A stretch of DNA of 35,426 bases from Erysipelotrichaceae bacterium (GCA_021201315.1 JAJQFG010000092.1:1-35426), one strand, 5' to 3'; shown: positions 8,476-21,558, counted from the first letter of the stretch. Notes: a model not told the origin generated them from the letters alone. Numbers and translations: made by a program.

Positions 8476-9597
8476 ATGGATTTTATAGTTAATCGTAAAG
8501 TTTTATTAGATGCTCTTTCTAAAGTTTCAAGAGCTGTTTCACCAAAGAATCCTATTGCAGCTTTAATTGGTATTCAATTTGATTTTAAAAATGATCGATT
8601 AATATTAACTGGTAGTGATAGTGATATGTCTATTCAAGTAACAATAAAAGAAAATTTAAAAATTAATCAAAAAGGATCAGTTGTTTTAAATTCTAGATAT
8701 ATATTAGAAATTGTTAGAAAAATGGATAGTGAAGATATCCATATATTCATTGTAGATGGAACACTTACGAGAATTGAAGGGAATAATTCTAAATTTCAGC
8801 TAAATGGTATGTCAGCTTTTGATTATCCACGTATAGATTTTTCTACAGAAGGTGTTCATTTTACAATTCATGCCTTTTTATTAAAAGAAGCTATTGAACA
8901 AACTGTTTTTGCTACAAGTAATAAAGAAACAAGTCCAGCATATACAGGTGTTAATTTTAAATTTCAAGATAATATTTTAAATTTAACAGCTACTGATACT
9001 TATAGACTTGCTAAAAAGACAATTAAAACTGATTCTGATGCCTTGTTTGATATTATTATTCCTAAAAAGAGTCTTAATGAATTGAGTCGTATCATTGAAA
9101 AAGATGAAGTTGTTGATGTTTATGTATCAGATCGTAAATCGTTATTTGTTTTTGATGATATATATGTTAGATCTAGATTAGTGGAAGGTACATATCCTGA
9201 TATTTCACGTTTAATTCCTCAATCATTCAATCATACTTTAACTGTTGATAGTTATAAATTGTTGAATGCTGTATCACGTGCTACTTTATTATTGGATGAG
9301 AAAGATGATTATATTACTTTAACCATGGATAGTGAGAATGTTAAAGTATCTTCTTATTCTCAATCAGTTGGTTCTGTAGAAGAAAATTTATATGATGCTG
9401 TTTTTAAGGGAGATCCTTTAAAAATATCATTTAAAGCTAAATATTTAAGTGATGCTATTAGAAGTTTAAATACTGATAAGGTTATATTATTATTTGTAGG
9501 TAATATGAGACAATTTATTATCAGAAGTTATGATCAAAAAGATAATGATGTCGATTATTCTATGCATCTTATTTTACCAGTAAGAACATATAATTAG
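8476..9597 (+). CDS. dnaN: DNA polymerase III beta subunit (sliding clamp)
   Basis: A 373-residue clamp of three similar domains (about 1-125, 126-245, 246-373). It dimerises into a ring on DNA and tethers polymerase III and repair enzymes. Family landmarks include a C-terminal end of the HLILPVRTYN type. The ATG follows AAGGAGA. It lies directly downstream of the second DnaA-box cluster, the standard position. The next gene starts 8 bp after the stop, so both are probably co-transcribed. Confidence 0.97.
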   Translation: MDFIVNRKVLLDALSKVSRAVSPKNPIAALIGIQFDFKNDRLILTGSDSDMSIQVTIKENLKINQKGSVVLNSRYILEIVRKMDSEDIHIFIVDGTLTRIEGNNSKFQLNGMSAFDYPRIDFSTEGVHFTIHAFLLKEAIEQTVFATSNKETSPAYTGVNFKFQDNILNLTATDTYRLAKKTIKTDSDALFDIIIPKKSLNELSRIIEKDEVVDVYVSDRKSLFVFDDIYVRSRLVEGTYPDISRLIPQSFNHTLTVDSYKLLNAVSRATLLLDEKDDYITLTMDSENVKVSSYSQSVGSVEENLYDAVFKGDPLKISFKAKYLSDAIRSLNTDKVILLFVGNMRQFIIRSYDQKDNDVDYSMHLILPVRTYN

Positions 9598-9605
9598 GTT
9601 ATGTT

Positions 9606-10403
9606 ATGTATGAAATATATAAAATAAATCAAGATACAACATGTATTTTGGATAAATATAAAGAAGCTTTATTTTTAATTAAAGGTAATGATAAAGCATT
9701 ATTAATAGATAGTGGTATGGATGAAGATAGTTTGATGGATGCTATAACTCTTATTACTGATAAACCTGTTATATTGGCTTTATCTCATGGTCATATTGAT
9801 CATATTGGATTAAGTAATGAATTTGATGATGTTTATATGAATTTAAAAGATTTGGATACTTATAAACAACATATGACCATGAAAAGAGGACATTTTAATT
9901 GTGAAATGTTGCATTTTAAAAATCCTGATGACTTATTAGAAATGCCTGATTCATTTAATTTAGTAAATCATGAAATAAAGGTCATTGATTTATCTGGTCA
10001 TACTCCAGGCTCAGTAATATTTGTAGATATGAAAAATAAAACAATATTTACTGGTGATGCCATTGGTTCTGGTTGTGGAGTTTGGTTACAATTACCAGAA
10101 AGTTTAAGTATTAAGGATTATAAGTTATCATTGGAAACTAATATTAAAGAATTAAAAGATTTAGGTGTGGATGATACATGGAAATTTTATGGTGGACATG
10201 CACATCAAGAGTATGAATCTCAAGTATCAGAGTTTAATGAACTTAATTTTCAACTCATGAAGGATATGGTTAAGTTATGTGATCAATTGTTAAAAAATAA
10301 CATAGAATTTTATCCTACAGAAGCATATGCTTTCAATCATACTCCTTATTATGTTCATTATAAAAAAGCAGAAATGATTGTAACTAAGGAACAATTGGAT
10401 TAA
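9606..10403 (+). CDS. Metallo-beta-lactamase-fold hydrolase
   Basis: A 265-residue cytoplasmic protein with the metal-binding motif HGHIDHIG (about 60-67, HxHxDH type), a second histidine in SGHTPGS, the bridging aspartate in FTGDAIGSG and a late histidine in GGHAH. These define a two-metal hydrolase of the glyoxalase II/RNase Z superfamily; the substrate is unknown. The start ATG is 8 bp after the dnaN stop with only a weak AGGT ahead of it, suggesting translation coupled to dnaN. It is not part of the classical dnaA cluster and marks the left end of the insertion between dnaN and yaaA. Confidence 0.85.
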   Translation: MYEIYKINQDTTCILDKYKEALFLIKGNDKALLIDSGMDEDSLMDAITLITDKPVILALSHGHIDHIGLSNEFDDVYMNLKDLDTYKQHMTMKRGHFNCEMLHFKNPDDLLEMPDSFNLVNHEIKVIDLSGHTPGSVIFVDMKNKTIFTGDAIGSGCGVWLQLPESLSIKDYKLSLETNIKELKDLGVDDTWKFYGGHAHQEYESQVSEFNELNFQLMKDMVKLCDQLLKNNIEFYPTEAYAFNHTPYYVHYKKAEMIVTKEQLD

Positions 10404-10437
10404 AATATAAATAAGGAAGAAATAAGGAGGTTTTAAG

Positions 10438-11926
<1,489 letters not shown>

Positions 11927-11954
11927 AAATAGTGAGATTTATTTCTCACTATTT
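11927..11954. terminator. Bidirectional terminator
   Basis: An 11-bp perfect stem (AAATAGTGAGA / TCTCACTATTT) with a 6-nt loop, T-rich on both sides. It ends the GH1 gene on the plus strand and the small membrane protein gene on the minus strand, overlapping the latter's stop codon. Confidence 0.85.
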
Positions 11955-12103
11955 TTTTCAACTTTTGGTTTTAAATTCCATTCTATGACATTCATTAATA
12001 TAACGATAACTAATACAATAAACATTGTAATATAAAATCCTAAATCAATACCAAATAATGTAGTCGTTCCAAAATATTTCATATATAAATCTAACCAATT
12101 CAT
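11939..12103 (-). CDS. 54-residue single-helix membrane protein linked to MgtA
   Basis: A short gene with start ATG at 12103 and TAA at 11939-11941. The product begins MNWLDLYMKYFG, has one strongly hydrophobic helix (about 21-40) and ends with a charged tail (KPKVEKNSEK). The ribosome binding site is TAAGGAGG, in which the TAA is the stop codon of the upstream P-type ATPase, so translation is coupled to it. Small membrane proteins that bind or protect MgtA are known in enterobacteria (MgtS, MgtR); a similar regulatory role is an inference from position and topology, not from sequence similarity. Good start, clear coupling and a terminator at its end make it very likely a real gene. Confidence 0.75.
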   Translation of the reverse strand: MNWLDLYMKYFGTTTLFGIDLGFYITMFIVLVIVILMNVIEWNLKPKVEKNSEK

Positions 12104-12115
12104 TATTAAACCTCC

Positions 12116-14890
12116 TTATAGTAATTTTCCATAATGTTTCACATATGCTTTTTTAATACTAGTTGCTAAGCACATGTAAAGGAATATACATGGAATCAAA
12201 TATAAGAAATAATATGCAGGTGGTGCTGTAAATCCTAGAACTGAACCTAAAGGTGAAAATGGTATAATAGTTAATATAGCTATACCAGTACATGTTAGTA
12301 ATGTTAATGGTGCTGAAGCATGACTTTGAATAAATGGTAATTTAGGTGTTCTTATCATATGGATAACCAATGTTTGGCTCCACATTGATTCAATAAACCA
12401 GCCTGCTTGGAATAAGCCCATATATAATGCTTGAATTTGAACAAGCGTATCGCCACTAAAATGATTAGCAAGATCATTATATAAAATACCATGTGATACA
12501 GCCGTTGGACATATAATGAAATACATAAAGATATAAGTTGTAAAATCAAAGATTGAACTGGTTGATCCAAGCCAAATCATAAAACTTGAAATACCTGATG
12601 TATCCCAATCTTGTGGTTCTTTAATAAATTCTTCATCAACATTATCCCAAGGTATTGCAATACATGATATATCATAAATAAGATTCAGTAAAATTAAATG
12701 GATACTCATCATTGATAGAAAAGGTAAAAGGATAGATGCCGCTAATATAGAAAACATATTGTCAAAATTAGAAGATGCTGTCATTTTAATATATTTAATC
12801 ATATTTGCAAAAATTTTTCTACCTTCAATAATTCCTTGTTCCAATACCATTAAATCTTTTTCCAATAAAATAATATCAGCAGATTCTTTAGTAATATCAA
12901 CAGCACTATCAACAGATATACCAACATCAGCATTTGTCATAGCTGCTGCATCGTTAATACCATCACCCATAAATCCAACAACATGACCACCTTGACGTAA
13001 GGCTGAAACAACACGTACTTTTTGTTCAGGTGTCAATTTAGCAAATACATCTGTCTTTTCTGCTTTAATTGCTAATTCTTCATCATTCATATTTTCTAAA
13101 TCACTACCTAATAACATATTTTTGACTTCAAAACCAACTTGTTTACAAATAGTTCTGGTAACTTTTTCATTATCTCCTGTTAATATTTTAGTCGTAACAC
13201 CATAATTCTTTAAAGTTGAAATAGCTTGGGCTGTAGATTCTTTTGGTGGATCTAGAAAAGCCAAATAACCCATTAATACCATATCTGATTCATCTTTAAC
13301 ACTAAAAGATTCAACTGGAGATGGGTTGCTTTTTTGAGCTAAAGCTAATACACGGAAACCTTTATCATTCAATTCATCAACTGTTTTTAATATTTCTTGT
13401 TCTAATGAGTAAGATAATAATTCAACATGACCTTCATATTCAACATACTTACAAATAGAAAGCATTTCTTCGACAGCACCTTTGGTAACCATTTGAGTTT
13501 TACCTTCTTTATCTTGTACAACAGTTGTCAAACGACGACGCTGAAAATCGAAAGGTATTTCATCTACTTTAATATAGTTTTCTGATAAATCTAATAATTC
13601 TGGATTTTCTTCCTCTTCTTCCTCAGTTTTATTGATAATAGCCAAATCCATCAGATTCTTATAACCTGTTTGAAAATAACTATTCAAATAAGCATGTCTT
13701 AATACACGTGTATCATCTTCACCATTTACATTTAAATGATATTCTAAAACAACCTTATCTTGTGTCAATGTACCTGTTTTATCTGTACAAAGAATATCTA
13801 TTGCACCAAAATTCTGAATAGAATTAAGATTTTTAACAATAGTACTCTTTTTACTCATTGTAACAGCACCTTTAGACAAACAAGTTGTGACAATCATTGG
13901 TAACATTTCAGGTGTCAATCCAACAGCAATAGATATACCATATAAGAATGCTTGTAACCAATCATGTTTTGTAAAACCATTAATAATAAATACTAATGGC
14001 ACCATAACCATCATAAAACGAATAAGTACCCATGAAACATCATTAACACCTTTAGTAAAACTTGTCTCTACTGGTTCATCTGATAAATGAGAAGCCATCA
14101 TACCAAACATTGTATGGTCTCCTACTCTTATAACAATGCCTTTACCACTACCAGATACAACATTACTGCCCATAAAAGCAATATTTGAATAATCAGTTAA
14201 TGAAGTTTGTTGAACAATAATTGTTGAATTTATTTTTTTAATAGGTTCACTTTCACCAGTTAAACTAGCCTGACTTACATATAAATCATTAGTTTCTATC
14301 AAACGTACATCACCTGGTACCATATTTCCTGTAGATAAATGAATAATATCACCAACAACGAGATCATCTAGGGGTATTTCCATTTGTTTTGATTCACGTG
14401 TGACTGTGCAAGTTGTTGTAATCATATCAAGTAAAGCATCTACAGCTCTACCACTTCTTGATTCCTGCACAAATCTCATAATACCAGAAATTAATACCAT
14501 TGTTGATATAATAACTACTGTTAAACAATCAAAATTTTCTTTGGTATTACCAAACATTTCAAAATATGGAAATAGCATGTCTATAATAGATGAAACTATA
14601 GCTAAACAAAATAGAATAAGTGTAAATGGATTTACAAATGCATCCACTAGTCTTTCATTTAATGTCTTTTTTGAGCCATCATCTACTACATTAGTTCCAT
14701 ATAAATCTGAACTTTTTTTGACATCATCTTCATTTAAACCACATAAAGATGTATGAAACTTCTTAAATAGTTCTTCAATAGAACTCATTGCAGCAAAATG
14801 TAATAAATCATTTTGTTCATCATGTATTAAAGAAATTTGAATTTCTTTTTGAATTTCTTCTCTATTCATTTTTTTAGATTTTTTATTCAT
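12116..14890 (-). CDS. mgtA: MgtA-type magnesium-transporting P-type ATPase (first copy)
   Basis: A 924-residue P3B-type ATPase, the family that imports Mg2+ driven by ATP. The N-terminal cation-ATPase domain (about 30-100) is followed by the actuator motif TGES (211-214), the phosphorylated aspartate in DKTGTLT (Asp370) and the hinge [10 protein letters not shown], with about ten membrane helices. [11 protein letters not shown] (about 324-334) is the conserved helix-4 motif of MgtA. The ATG follows GAAGGGAGG. It is the second P-type ATPase on this strand, with a 54-residue membrane protein directly downstream and a terminator and repeat pair upstream. No M-box riboswitch fits in the short leader. 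Confidence 0.93.
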   Translation of the reverse strand: MNKKSKKMNREEIQKEIQISLIHDEQNDLLHFAAMSSIEELFKKFHTSLCGLNEDDVKKSSDLYGTNVVDDGSKKTLNERLVDAFVNPFTLILFCLAIVSSIIDMLFPYFEMFGNTKENFDCLTVVIISTMVLISGIMRFVQESRSGRAVDALLDMITTTCTVTRESKQMEIPLDDLVVGDIIHLSTGNMVPGDVRLIETNDLYVSQASLTGESEPIKKINSTIIVQQTSLTDYSNIAFMGSNVVSGSGKGIVIRVGDHTMFGMMASHLSDEPVETSFTKGVNDVSWVLIRFMMVMVPLVFIINGFTKHDWLQAFLYGISIAVGLTPEMLPMIVTTCLSKGAVTMSKKSTIVKNLNSIQNFGAIDILCTDKTGTLTQDKVVLEYHLNVNGEDDTRVLRHAYLNSYFQTGYKNLMDLAIINKTEEEEEENPELLDLSENYIKVDEIPFDFQRRRLTTVVQDKEGKTQMVTKGAVEEMLSICKYVEYEGHVELLSYSLEQEILKTVDELNDKGFRVLALAQKSNPSPVESFSVKDESDMVLMGYLAFLDPPKESTAQAISTLKNYGVTTKILTGDNEKVTRTICKQVGFEVKNMLLGSDLENMNDEELAIKAEKTDVFAKLTPEQKVRVVSALRQGGHVVGFMGDGINDAAAMTNADVGISVDSAVDITKESADIILLEKDLMVLEQGIIEGRKIFANMIKYIKMTASSNFDNMFSILAASILLPFLSMMSIHLILLNLIYDISCIAIPWDNVDEEFIKEPQDWDTSGISSFMIWLGSTSSIFDFTTYIFMYFIICPTAVSHGILYNDLANHFSGDTLVQIQALYMGLFQAGWFIESMWSQTLVIHMIRTPKLPFIQSHASAPLTLLTCTGIAILTIIPFSPLGSVLGFTAPPAYYFLYLIPCIFLYMCLATSIKKAYVKHYGKLL

Positions 14891-14918
14891 TTTAAAAACC
14901 TCCCTTCATTTAAAGTAT

Positions 14919-14956
14919 AAAAAAAACACAAGATTTATCACATGAATGAAATCTTG
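14919..14956 (-). terminator. Terminator after the winged-helix regulator gene, before mgtA
   Basis: On the minus strand an 8-bp stem (CAAGATTT / AAATCTTG) with a 12-nt loop is followed by eight Ts. It lies after the regulator's corrected stop and before the first mgtA copy. One stem arm overlaps a TCTTGC box, so termination and operator binding may interact. Confidence 0.7.
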
Positions 14957-14968
14957 CATTTTTCTTGC
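14952..14968 (-). promoter_or_regulatory. Tandem 11-bp repeat upstream of mgtA copy 1 (putative operator)
   Basis: Two TCTTGC boxes (plus-strand reading) at 14952-14957 and 14963-14968, exactly 11 bp apart, each followed by A and a T-rich tract. The same arrangement precedes the second MgtA-like gene. OmpR/PhoB-type winged-helix proteins typically bind such direct repeats spaced by one helical turn. A TATACT -10-like element lies downstream at 14914-14919. Confidence 0.55.
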
Positions 14969-14981
14969 ATTTTGGTAAGAA

Positions 14982-15462
14982 TTATTGATCATTGAATTTA
15001 TAACCAATGCCCCATATTGTAATTATATATTCTGGATTATCAGGATGTGATTCGATTTTTTTTACGTAATTTTCTAATAAATGCCATGATATTACTATCA
15101 TCTAATAAATAATCATTTTTCCATACAGCTTTATATATTTGTTCTTTAGTAAATACTTCTCCTTGATTTTGAGCAAGAAAGTAAAGTATATCAAATTCTT
15201 TAGGAGTTAAATTAATTTCAATGTTATTTCTTAGCACTTTTCTATATCTATAATTAATGATTAAATCACGATATTGGATAATATCATTATAAGATATATT
15301 TTGGTCATTCATTTCTAACATAAGGGAATGCATAGAACCATTCATCATATCTTCTAAACCAGAAGTAAAATCTTTGACATTAATAGTAGAATAAATCAAT
15401 TGTTCATGAATTTCTTTGATAGTCGTTGAGTCTAAACTTACAAATCCAATTTTCTTTTTCAT
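14982..15462 (-). CDS. Winged-helix (OmpR/PhoB-type) regulator, frameshifted near its end
   Basis: The first 140 codons read to a TCC-TGA at 15040. A run of eight As (minus strand) is one too long; with seven, the frame continues through ESHPDNPEYIITIWGIGYKF to the TAA at 14982-14984 (about 160 residues). That tail is the classical last beta-hairpin of an OmpR-family DNA-binding domain, so I call the gene to 14982. The winged helix (about 75-160) has LTPKEFDILYFLAQNQGEVFT. The N-terminal about 70 residues lack the receiver aspartate and fit no domain I recognise. The start follows TAAGGAGG, overlapping the stop of the upstream ATPase. Position and the shared TCTTGC repeats suggest it controls the two Mg-ATPase genes. 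Uncorrected, it lacks the wing. Confidence 0.75.
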
Positions 15463-15476
15463 ATAAATTCTCCTCC

Positions 15477-18110
15477 TTAAAGTAATTCGTGATTTTTATG
15501 AATATACCATGATTTTGATAATGTAACTGTTAATAAATATAATATAACAATTATGATAAGAAATGTAAAATAAGATAAAGGCATAGCAGTTAGATCTAAT
15601 AAATGACCAACACTTGTAAAAGTAAGAATAGTATAAAATAATATACCAATAGTTGTTACTATAATTACTGGATTAGATGGCTTACTTTCAATAAATGGTA
15701 TTTTTTGTGTTCTTAATAAATGGAGTATGAGTATTTGTGACCACATAGATTCTAAAAACCATCCTGTTTGAAATAGTGATATAAAATAAGTTTGTGTTTG
15801 TATATCAATAGCATTATAATGACCACCACAAATCATAGGACAAAATATAAAATAGAGAAATAAGAATGTTATAATGTCAAATAATGAACTAATTGGTCCA
15901 AAGAATCTCATGAATTTTCCTAAATGACGATCACCCCATTCTAATGGATCATTGAGTAATTCTTTATCAACATGATCCCATGGTAGTATTAAACATAAAA
16001 CATCATATAATAAATTTAATAGTAGTAGTTGTATAGCTGTCATTGGTAAGAATGGCAAAAATATACTTGCTAGGACTATAGAAAAAATATTACCAAAATT
16101 GGATGAGGCTGTTATTTTTATATATTTTGACATATTTGAAAAAGCTTTTCTACCTTCAATAATACCTTCTTCTAATACATTTAAATCTTTTCTTAATAAA
16201 ATAACATCAGCACTTTCTTTAATAGCTTCAACAGCACTATCAACTGATATGCCCACATCGGCTTTTAAAGTTGCTGGTAAATCATTCATGCCATCTCCTA
16301 AATATTCAACCGTATGACCATTAGTTTTTAATGATTTTACAATTTTTTCTTTTTGTTTTGGTGATAATTCTACAAATACATGTGTATTTTCTATAGTCGT
16401 TAAGTAATTATCAGAATTTAATTGATCTAATTGAGAACCAGTTAATACATGATTAGTATCTATATTGAGTCTTTGACAAATAGATAGTGTAACATTTTTT
16501 TGATCACCTGTTAATACACGAATATTAATATGCATTTGTTGAAGTTTTTCAATCGCAAGACTTGCTGTTTGTTTAGGTGCATCAAAGAATACTATATAAC
16601 CTAATAATATAAGATTATTTTCATCTTCTTTTTGAATGATTTGTTTTTCTAATGGTTTATAAGCAATTGCTATAACTTTCATACCATCTTCTAGCATTTC
16701 ATCTACAATATTGTGAACATTAATATATATATTATCTGTTATAGGTATTTGTTGATGATTGTGTTCAATATAGGAACAATGTTGACATATTTCATCGATA
16801 CTTCCTTTGAATATGAGTAATGTTTGGTGATTATTTTGAATGAGTACGGAAGCAAATTTTCTATCGTAATCAAAGGGTAATTCATCTATTTTTATATAAG
16901 AAGATGTTAATGAATGAAAATATTCTTTCATATTATTCATATCTTGGCACTTTAGAATAGCTTTATCTATATGATTATTGACACCTGTATGAAAGTAGCT
17001 ATTTAAATAAGCATAGGATAATACTTTCTGACTTTCATTTCCTAATATATCTAAATAATATTCTAATGTTAATTGATTTTGAGTTAGTGTTCCTGTTTTA
17101 TCCACACATAGTATATCCATACTACCAAAGCCTTGCATGGCATTGATATTTTTTATAATTGTTTCTTTTTGTTGCATGGAAGAAGATCCTTTTGCTAAGC
17201 ATGCATTAATGACCATTGGTAGTATTTCAGGCATCAAACCTACTGCTACTGATAAAGCAAATAAAAATGCTGATAATAGATTTTCTTTCGTTAAAGTACA
17301 AGCAATAAAAACAATGGGAACTAATACAATCATAAAACGTATAAGCACTAAAGATATTGCATGGGCACCTTGATCAAAATAATTATCTTCTTTATAATCA
17401 TTTTCATTCATACTACCATATACACTCTCTTTACCAACAACTAAAACAATTTCCTCACCTTTACCACCAATAATTATTGATCCCATAAAGGCAATATTAC
17501 TATACTGATTAAATGAATGAATATTTTGAATAAGTATTGTTTCCTTATTTTTTTCTACTATGGTACTTTCACCCGTTAACATGGATTGGGAAACAAATAA
17601 ATCTTGAGCTTTAGTAATTCTTATATCAGCAGGTATGTTATCTCCTGCAAAAAAACGTATATAGTCACCTACAACTATTTCATCAGATAATATTTCTTGC
17701 CATTGATTATCACGTTTAACACTAACAGTTGTTTGTATCATATGTGTTAATTTATCCATCACTTTTTTTGCTTGTGTTTCTTGTATATAACGAATAATAT
17801 CACTTAAAATAAGTATAGTCATTATAATAATAAAGGTTGTCATATTATGACTATAATTAGATGATAATAAGACATCAGTAATAAATGATACAATAGCTAA
17901 TATAAATAATATAATGGAAAATGGATTAATAAATGCATGTTTTAAACGATATTTTAATTTATCTTTTCTTTGTATAATCATTTCATTACTGCCATATTGT
18001 TTTTTACTTATTTCCACTTGTTTTTGATTATATCCTTTATCAGTTATATGAAAATCTTGAAATAATGTATCAATACTTTGATGAGCGTAATGATTAATAC
18101 GTTGATTCAT
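15477..18110 (-). CDS. MgtA-like P-type ATPase (second copy)
   Basis: An 877-residue paralogue of the neighbouring MgtA, collinear with it along its length. It has the actuator TGES, DKTGTLT after CV, an MgtA-like GLMPEILPMVI segment and about ten helices. The hinge reads GDGMNDLPATL instead of the usual GDGINDAPAL type. I start at the ATG at 18110, spaced well from AGAGGTG; a GTG three codons upstream lies inside that site. It is first in the operon and its stop codon is part of the regulator's ribosome binding site. Mg2+ import is the likely role, but another divalent cation or a specialised function cannot be excluded. Confidence 0.9.
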   Translation of the reverse strand: MNQRINHYAHQSIDTLFQDFHITDKGYNQKQVEISKKQYGSNEMIIQRKDKLKYRLKHAFINPFSIILFILAIVSFITDVLLSSNYSHNMTTFIIIMTILILSDIIRYIQETQAKKVMDKLTHMIQTTVSVKRDNQWQEILSDEIVVGDYIRFFAGDNIPADIRITKAQDLFVSQSMLTGESTIVEKNKETILIQNIHSFNQYSNIAFMGSIIIGGKGEEIVLVVGKESVYGSMNENDYKEDNYFDQGAHAISLVLIRFMIVLVPIVFIACTLTKENLLSAFLFALSVAVGLMPEILPMVINACLAKGSSSMQQKETIIKNINAMQGFGSMDILCVDKTGTLTQNQLTLEYYLDILGNESQKVLSYAYLNSYFHTGVNNHIDKAILKCQDMNNMKEYFHSLTSSYIKIDELPFDYDRKFASVLIQNNHQTLLIFKGSIDEICQHCSYIEHNHQQIPITDNIYINVHNIVDEMLEDGMKVIAIAYKPLEKQIIQKEDENNLILLGYIVFFDAPKQTASLAIEKLQQMHINIRVLTGDQKNVTLSICQRLNIDTNHVLTGSQLDQLNSDNYLTTIENTHVFVELSPKQKEKIVKSLKTNGHTVEYLGDGMNDLPATLKADVGISVDSAVEAIKESADVILLRKDLNVLEEGIIEGRKAFSNMSKYIKITASSNFGNIFSIVLASIFLPFLPMTAIQLLLLNLLYDVLCLILPWDHVDKELLNDPLEWGDRHLGKFMRFFGPISSLFDIITFLFLYFIFCPMICGGHYNAIDIQTQTYFISLFQTGWFLESMWSQILILHLLRTQKIPFIESKPSNPVIIVTTIGILFYTILTFTSVGHLLDLTAMPLSYFTFLIIIVILYLLTVTLSKSWYIHKNHELL

Positions 18111-18129
18111 AGTGTTCACCTCTTGCTGT

Positions 18130-18174
18130 ATTATAACATGTTATATATAATTTAAATTCTTGCTTTTTTCTTGC
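18130..18174 (-). promoter_or_regulatory. Promoter and tandem repeat upstream of the second MgtA-like gene
   Basis: On the minus strand a perfect -10 TATAAT (18130-18135) has no good -35. The expected -35 place (AATTTA) abuts two TCTTGC boxes at 18158-18163 and 18169-18174, 11 bp apart. A weak -35 with direct repeats at its upstream edge is the usual design for activation by PhoB/OmpR-type regulators. The same repeat pair precedes the other Mg-ATPase gene. Confidence 0.6.
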
Positions 18175-18188
18175 TTATTTAAAAATTG

Positions 18189-18203
18189 AGCCAAATTTTG
18201 GCT
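18189..18203. repeat. Short palindrome in the divergent mgtA/yaaA region
   Basis: A 7-1-7 perfect inverted repeat (AGCCAAA-T-TTTGGCT) between the two divergent promoters. It could be an operator; it has no T-run and is too short for a terminator. Confidence 0.4.
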
Positions 18204-18285
18204 TCTGTGGGCATTTGTGCTAAAAATGAGTTATATATCGTTTTTGATATAAATGCCTTTTAAACTATCATTTTTAATCAATTTG

Positions 18286-18294
18286 TGATATAAT
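18286..18294 (+). promoter_or_regulatory. Extended -10 promoter of yaaA-recF-gyrB-gyrA
   Basis: TG-A-TATAAT (TG at 18286-18287, -10 at 18289-18294), with no convincing -35. It lies 26 bp before the yaaA ATG at 18320 and excludes the in-frame ATG at 18293, which is inside the -10 box. Confidence 0.65.
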
Positions 18295-18319
18295 GATTAA
18301 GGTTAAGAGGAGTGGTGAT

Positions 18320-18535
18320 ATGCAAGAATTGAATATTCAAACTGAATTTATTGTTTTAGGACAAGCACTTAAATTAACAGGACTAGTTGATAGTGGATCA
18401 CTAGCTAAGATTGTGATTCAAAATGGCGAGGTTTTGGTTAATGGTGAAATAGAAACACGAAGAGGTAAGAAATTATACAATGGGGATCGTGTTTCATTTT
18501 TAGATAGAGAATTTATCATTAAAAATGAAGATTAA
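18320..18535 (+). CDS. yaaA: S4-domain RNA-binding protein YaaA
   Basis: A 71-residue S4-like protein: IVLGQALKLTGLVDSGSLAK followed by NGEVLVNGEIETRRGKKLY is the characteristic YaaA/S4 pattern. It is thought to bind RNA; its exact role is unsettled. The ATG at 18320 follows AAGAGGAGTGGTGAT and lies downstream of the extended -10. recF overlaps its end by 11 bp. In most Firmicutes yaaA directly follows dnaN; here it is about 8.7 kb away. Confidence 0.92.
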   Translation: MQELNIQTEFIVLGQALKLTGLVDSGSLAKIVIQNGEVLVNGEIETRRGKKLYNGDRVSFLDREFIIKNED

Positions 18536-19622
18536 TCATATAGAATTAAAAAATTTTAGAAATTATCAACAATGTTCTATAGATTTTGATCCTTATATTA
18601 ATATTATTATTGGTAAAAATGCTCAAGGTAAAACCAATCTATTAGAAGCTATTTATATATTATCGATGTCTAGAAGTTTTAAAACTAAGGTTATTGATGA
18701 AATGATATATTTTGATGAAGACTTTACAAAACTTCATGGTTTTGTAGAAAGTAATCATCAAAATATAGAATTAGAAATTATTCTATCTAAACTCGGAAAA
18801 AAAGCTTTAATTAATCATAAAGAAATAAAAAAAAGTAGTGATTATGTTGGTTATTTGAATGTGGTATTATTTATACCTGAAGATTTAATGTTAATAAAAG
18901 GAAGTCCAAAACTAAGAAGAAAGCTTATAGATGACGAAATAGCTAAAATATCACCTATCTATATGTATAATTTAAATAATTATCATAAGCTTCTTAAAGA
19001 AAGAAATAAATACTTAAAATTATTAAATGAAAAACATCAATCCAAAGATGAATACTTAGAAGTATTATCGGAACAAATGGCTCATATTCAAGTAGATCTT
19101 ATGAAAAAAAGATATGAATTTATAGAACTATTAAATGATATATCTAAAAAAATGTATGATTATATTTCATTACATCATGAAACATTATCTTTAGAATATA
19201 AAACATATTATAAAGAAATGACTTATGAAAGTATTATGGAACAATATGAAAAAGATTATCCAAAAGATATCTTATTTAAATCAACTAATCATGGTATTCA
19301 TAAAGATGATATGATTATGAAACTTAATGATAAAGATGCTAGTATTTATGCCTCTCAAGGGCAACAAAGATCCATAGTTTTAGCTATTAAAATAGGATTA
19401 TTAGAACTTATAAAAAAGGAAATAGGGGAATATCCAGTATTATTATTAGATGATGTATTGAGTGAATTAGATGATGTTAGGAAAACGAAATTATTGAATC
19501 TCATTCAAGGTAAGGTTCAAACATTTTTAACTTCAACGAATATTGATGGTATTCATCATAATGTTATAGATGAAGCAAAAAAGATTGAAATTGAAAGTGG
19601 TTGTGTGAAAGGAGTATTATAG
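18525..19622 (+). CDS. recF: DNA replication and repair protein RecF
   Basis: A 365-residue SMC-like ATPase that with RecO and RecR loads RecA at single-strand gaps. Walker A is GKNAQGKT (30-37), the ABC-type signature is SQGQQRS and Walker B is VLLLDDVLSELD. The start codon overlaps the end of yaaA and the stop codon touches the gyrB start, so the three are tightly coupled. Confidence 0.97.
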   Translation: MKINHIELKNFRNYQQCSIDFDPYINIIIGKNAQGKTNLLEAIYILSMSRSFKTKVIDEMIYFDEDFTKLHGFVESNHQNIELEIILSKLGKKALINHKEIKKSSDYVGYLNVVLFIPEDLMLIKGSPKLRRKLIDDEIAKISPIYMYNLNNYHKLLKERNKYLKLLNEKHQSKDEYLEVLSEQMAHIQVDLMKKRYEFIELLNDISKKMYDYISLHHETLSLEYKTYYKEMTYESIMEQYEKDYPKDILFKSTNHGIHKDDMIMKLNDKDASIYASQGQQRSIVLAIKIGLLELIKKEIGEYPVLLLDDVLSELDDVRKTKLLNLIQGKVQTFLTSTNIDGIHHNVIDEAKKIEIESGCVKGVL

Positions 19623-21548
<1,926 letters not shown>

Positions 21549-21558
21549 GAGGTAAGGC

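Noticed and set aside
12759-17373. Open frames on the plus strand within the two Mg-ATPase genes
   Set aside because: They occur at matching places in both paralogues, as expected for shadows of conserved codons, and lack start signals.
18111-18180. Magnesium (M-box) riboswitch before the Mg-ATPase gene
   Set aside because: The -10 lies only about 20 bp before the start codon, so the leader is far too short.
18293-18319. Longer YaaA beginning at the ATG at 18293
   Set aside because: The codon is inside the -10 box and the extra residues are not typical of YaaA.
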